A DNA stretch of 64,000 bases, taken from Arthrobacter sp. StoSoilA2 (GTDB lineage: Bacteria; Actinomycetota; Actinomycetes; Actinomycetales; Micrococcaceae). Position numbers and translations under genes: made by a program. The notes under the pieces are model-generated. The model did not search any database. It saw nothing but the letters and a program-made list of their open reading frames with translations, and was not told the DNA's origin. Position 1 is the first letter of the stretch. Each line of letters begins with the position of its first letter. The stretch is from NCBI RefSeq assembly GCF_019977195.1, contig NZ_AP024643.1:4870452-4934451 (forward strand), given 5' to 3'. This document shows positions 62,496-64,000 of this stretch, one piece after another.

Positions 62496-62513
62496 AAGAT
62501 ATCCCTATTTTCC

Positions 62514-62954
62514 TCAGGCCGCAGTGCGGCCTTCTTCATCAGCCTGAGCAGCCAGGAACTGGTCCGGGTTGTTCAGTACAACAATTGTGGGCGTCTGGCC
62601 TTGCGGCCAATGACGATGGCCGGCGGGGACATGGTCCACTCCGCCAGCATTCCAAGGATGGCATTTGGCGAGCCTCTTGGCTGCGAGCCAGCTACCCTTC
62701 ATGGCGCCGTGCACCGTCACCGCTTCCAGGGCATACGCCGAGCAGGACGGAAAGAAACGGCAAACCTGGCCGTACAGGGGTGAAATGACCTTGCGGTACA
62801 TCTTCAGCAGGAGAATCAGGATATTTCGGGGCAGGTCCCAGATGAACTTACCTACCACCACCCACAGGTTGCCGTGGGGAACCTTGCCGACGGGCTCGCT
62901 TAAACCAGCAGGGTCGCCTGAGGAAGGAACGACGGCGGTGCTTATGTCATGCAC
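62514..62954 (-). CDS. yidD: Membrane protein insertion efficiency factor YidD
   Basis: This encodes a 146-residue protein. The YidD core is complete: LLKMYRKVISPLYGQVCRFF followed by PSCSAYALEAV, MKGSWLAAKRLAKCHPWN. It has an N-terminal extension of about 40 residues before the amphipathic helix that is not in the E. coli protein. The GTG at 62954 overlaps the rnpA stop by eight bases. The protein helps YidC-dependent insertion. Confidence 0.93.
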   Translation of the reverse strand: MHDISTAVVPSSGDPAGLSEPVGKVPHGNLWVVVGKFIWDLPRNILILLLKMYRKVISPLYGQVCRFFPSCSAYALEAVTVHGAMKGSWLAAKRLAKCHPWNAGGVDHVPAGHRHWPQGQTPTIVVLNNPDQFLAAQADEEGRTAA

Positions 62955-63357
62955 GCGGTGTCCCTTCCCTTGTGGTGCCGTTGTGTTCTGGCGAAGCACT
63001 GCGTGGAACTGATCCACCCAGTCGCTTCGTCGTCACTGCCAATGCGGCGTTGTAATCCGAGAGCAGTTGCTCCCAGCTGGCAGATGCAGCTGCGGGCAGT
63101 GCCCGGACCACGACCGCCAGGCCCGTTCCATGCGTGTGCAAGGACAGTGCGCCTGCTTCTCTCAGTCTCCTCTTAACGAGGTTCCTGGTCACGGCGTTCC
63201 CGACGGCTTTGGAGACAATGAAGCCGATTCGACTCGGCTCCGCGGCCCCGATAGGGGCCGTATATAACACTAAGTTCCGGCGTCCATTGCGGACGCCGGA
63301 ACGTACAGTTGTTGAAAAGTCGGTAGACGTCCGCAGACGGTTAGGGGTGGCTAGCAC
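62947..63357 (-). CDS. rnpA: Ribonuclease P protein component
   Basis: This 136-residue protein supports the catalytic RNA of RNase P in 5' tRNA maturation. It has the signature RIGFIVSKAVGNAVTRNLVKRR and a Phe-rich N-terminal region (LRTSTDFSTTVRSG). The C-terminus is a little longer than in E. coli. It follows rpmH by about 40 bases, as in nearly all bacteria. Confidence 0.97.
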   Translation of the reverse strand: MLATPNRLRTSTDFSTTVRSGVRNGRRNLVLYTAPIGAAEPSRIGFIVSKAVGNAVTRNLVKRRLREAGALSLHTHGTGLAVVVRALPAAASASWEQLLSDYNAALAVTTKRLGGSVPRSASPEHNGTTREGTPRA

Positions 63358-63398
63358 CGTCGAACCCGCAAAAAGACCCTGACCGACAAGTCAGTTAT

Positions 63399-63536
63399 TT
63401 ACGCCGACAGTTCGACGCGGCCCTTGCCGCGACGTGCAGCCAGGATGGCGCGGCCGGCACGGGTGCGCATACGAAGGCGGAAGCCGTGCTTCTTGGCCCG
63501 ACGGCGGTTATTCGGCTGAAAAGTCCGCTTGCTCAC
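63399..63536 (-). CDS. rpmH: 50S ribosomal protein bL34
   Basis: This 45-residue basic protein reads VSKRTFQPNNRRRAKKHGFR onwards, with GRAILAARRGKGRVELSA at the C-terminus, the L34 signature. The GTG start at 63536 is supported by conserved length. It is the first gene of the rpmH-rnpA-yidD-yidC-jag-rsmG operon that points away from oriC. Confidence 0.98.
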   Translation of the reverse strand: MSKRTFQPNNRRRAKKHGFRLRMRTRAGRAILAARRGKGRVELSA

Positions 63537-64000
63537 GTTAGTTACTCCAGTGGATCAAAGGTGCGCCCACCCGATCAAAAGGGGAAGAACTGGCCGACGC
63601 TAAGTTTTGTATGTGCCTGCCGCCGCTGCCTGCCGCACGATAAACGTACGTCGATGCAGCTGATCACAAAAGCGGACACAAAGGACTTCACAACGTTAGG
63701 GCAAAAAGGCACCCTCAGTCAAACCGGGAGCCATTCCTACCGCTATCCACAGCTGTGTCAACGGACGCTTCACAGCCTGTGGATGAAGTGGCTCACAAGG
63801 CCCAAATCAGAACCACAACCGTGTAATTATCCACAAGCAACTTCCCAGCTATCTTCTAGCGATTCCATCCCCTAGAGTGGCTCAGTAGCCCATTGTCCAC
63901 CCGCTGTGCATAACTCTGTGGATTAACCCCGGAAACATCGCCAGTCGGAGACACTTCGGCTGCCAGCAACGCCGGCAAGCAAGTATTTAGGAACTGATTG
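63537..64000. other. oriC region between rpmH and dnaA (right part cut off)
   Basis: This gene-free DNA upstream of rpmH has DnaA boxes and near-matches at 63743 (CTATCCACA), 63778 (TCATCCACA on the minus strand), 63827 (TTATCCACA, perfect), 63893 (TTGTCCACC), 63905 (TTATGCACA, minus) and 63917 (TAATCCACA, minus). The last three are spaced 12 bp. dnaA should start beyond the window. The AT-rich unwinding element was not located here and may lie to the right. Confidence 0.85.

Noticed and set aside
61542..62783. A 413-residue open frame antisense to yidC and yidD
   Set aside because: It is opposite well-conserved essential genes, with no domain on the plus strand.

Overview
The window is chromosomal DNA of a high-GC actinobacterium of the Micrococcaceae, most probably an Arthrobacter or Paenarthrobacter. 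The protein families, the fused and split actinobacterial genes, the gene order rpmH-rnpA-yidD-yidC-jag-rsmG-parA-parB and the DnaA boxes of the form TTATCCACA/TTGTCCACC all point there. The right edge stops inside oriC; dnaA should begin just beyond base 64000. No phage, transposon, rRNA or CRISPR array was seen.

Layout. 0-8 kb: a pair of small secreted proteins (one cut by the window edge), a lipid kinase, an IclR regulator, PhzF, a DUF1801 protein, then the rpsF-ssb-rpsR-rplI operon, YnfA, tRNA-Leu(GAG) and two membrane proteins. 8-17 kb: a catabolic island with two amino-acid/polyamine permeases, an M18 aminopeptidase, a Tat-type intradiol-dioxygenase-like lipoprotein, a CutA/NIF3-like small protein coupled to a metal-dependent cyclase, and two IclR regulators. 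17-25 kb: a sensor kinase/response regulator pair with its ABC exporter, a PAP2-diacylglycerol kinase fusion next to a second PAP2 enzyme, and a DeoR-MFS pair. 25-34 kb: an ABC-F ATPase, an FAD monooxygenase-like enzyme, a penicillin-binding protein and a large secreted GH31 enzyme. 34-43 kb: a second two-component pair, an ABC exporter, HxlR with a divergent NAD(P)-binding protein, a CrtI-like oxidoreductase and a GT87 mannosyltransferase-like protein. 43-52 kb: the conserved origin-proximal block of a histidine phosphatase, CCA-adding enzyme, Nudix hydrolase, MurJ, a pseudokinase membrane protein, TrxB and TrxA.

The most unusual part is 52.2-57.8 kb, between trxA and parB. About 5.6 kb carries no convincing gene and is visibly lower in GC than its neighbours, yet it holds nine exact copies and one single-mismatch copy of the ParB site parS (GTTTCACGTGAAAC). 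An eleventh copy lies inside parA. The same region carries two near-identical triplets of DnaA boxes, each spaced exactly 12 bp, on either side of the variant parS. It reads as a dedicated centromere with an associated DnaA-binding module about 8.5 kb from the canonical oriC.

The intergenic DNA also carries two repeat families: a REP-like palindrome (three copies, one of which supplies the stop codons of two convergent genes) and 31-33 bp tandem arrays at two loci that share a CTCTCTCACATCCC core.

How the genes work together: the right end handles chromosome replication, partition, tRNA/RNase P maturation and membrane insertion. The 43-50 kb block links tRNA maturation, lipid II flipping and the thioredoxin system, whose promoter matches the SigR consensus. 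The left and middle regions are accessory metabolism and envelope-stress functions.
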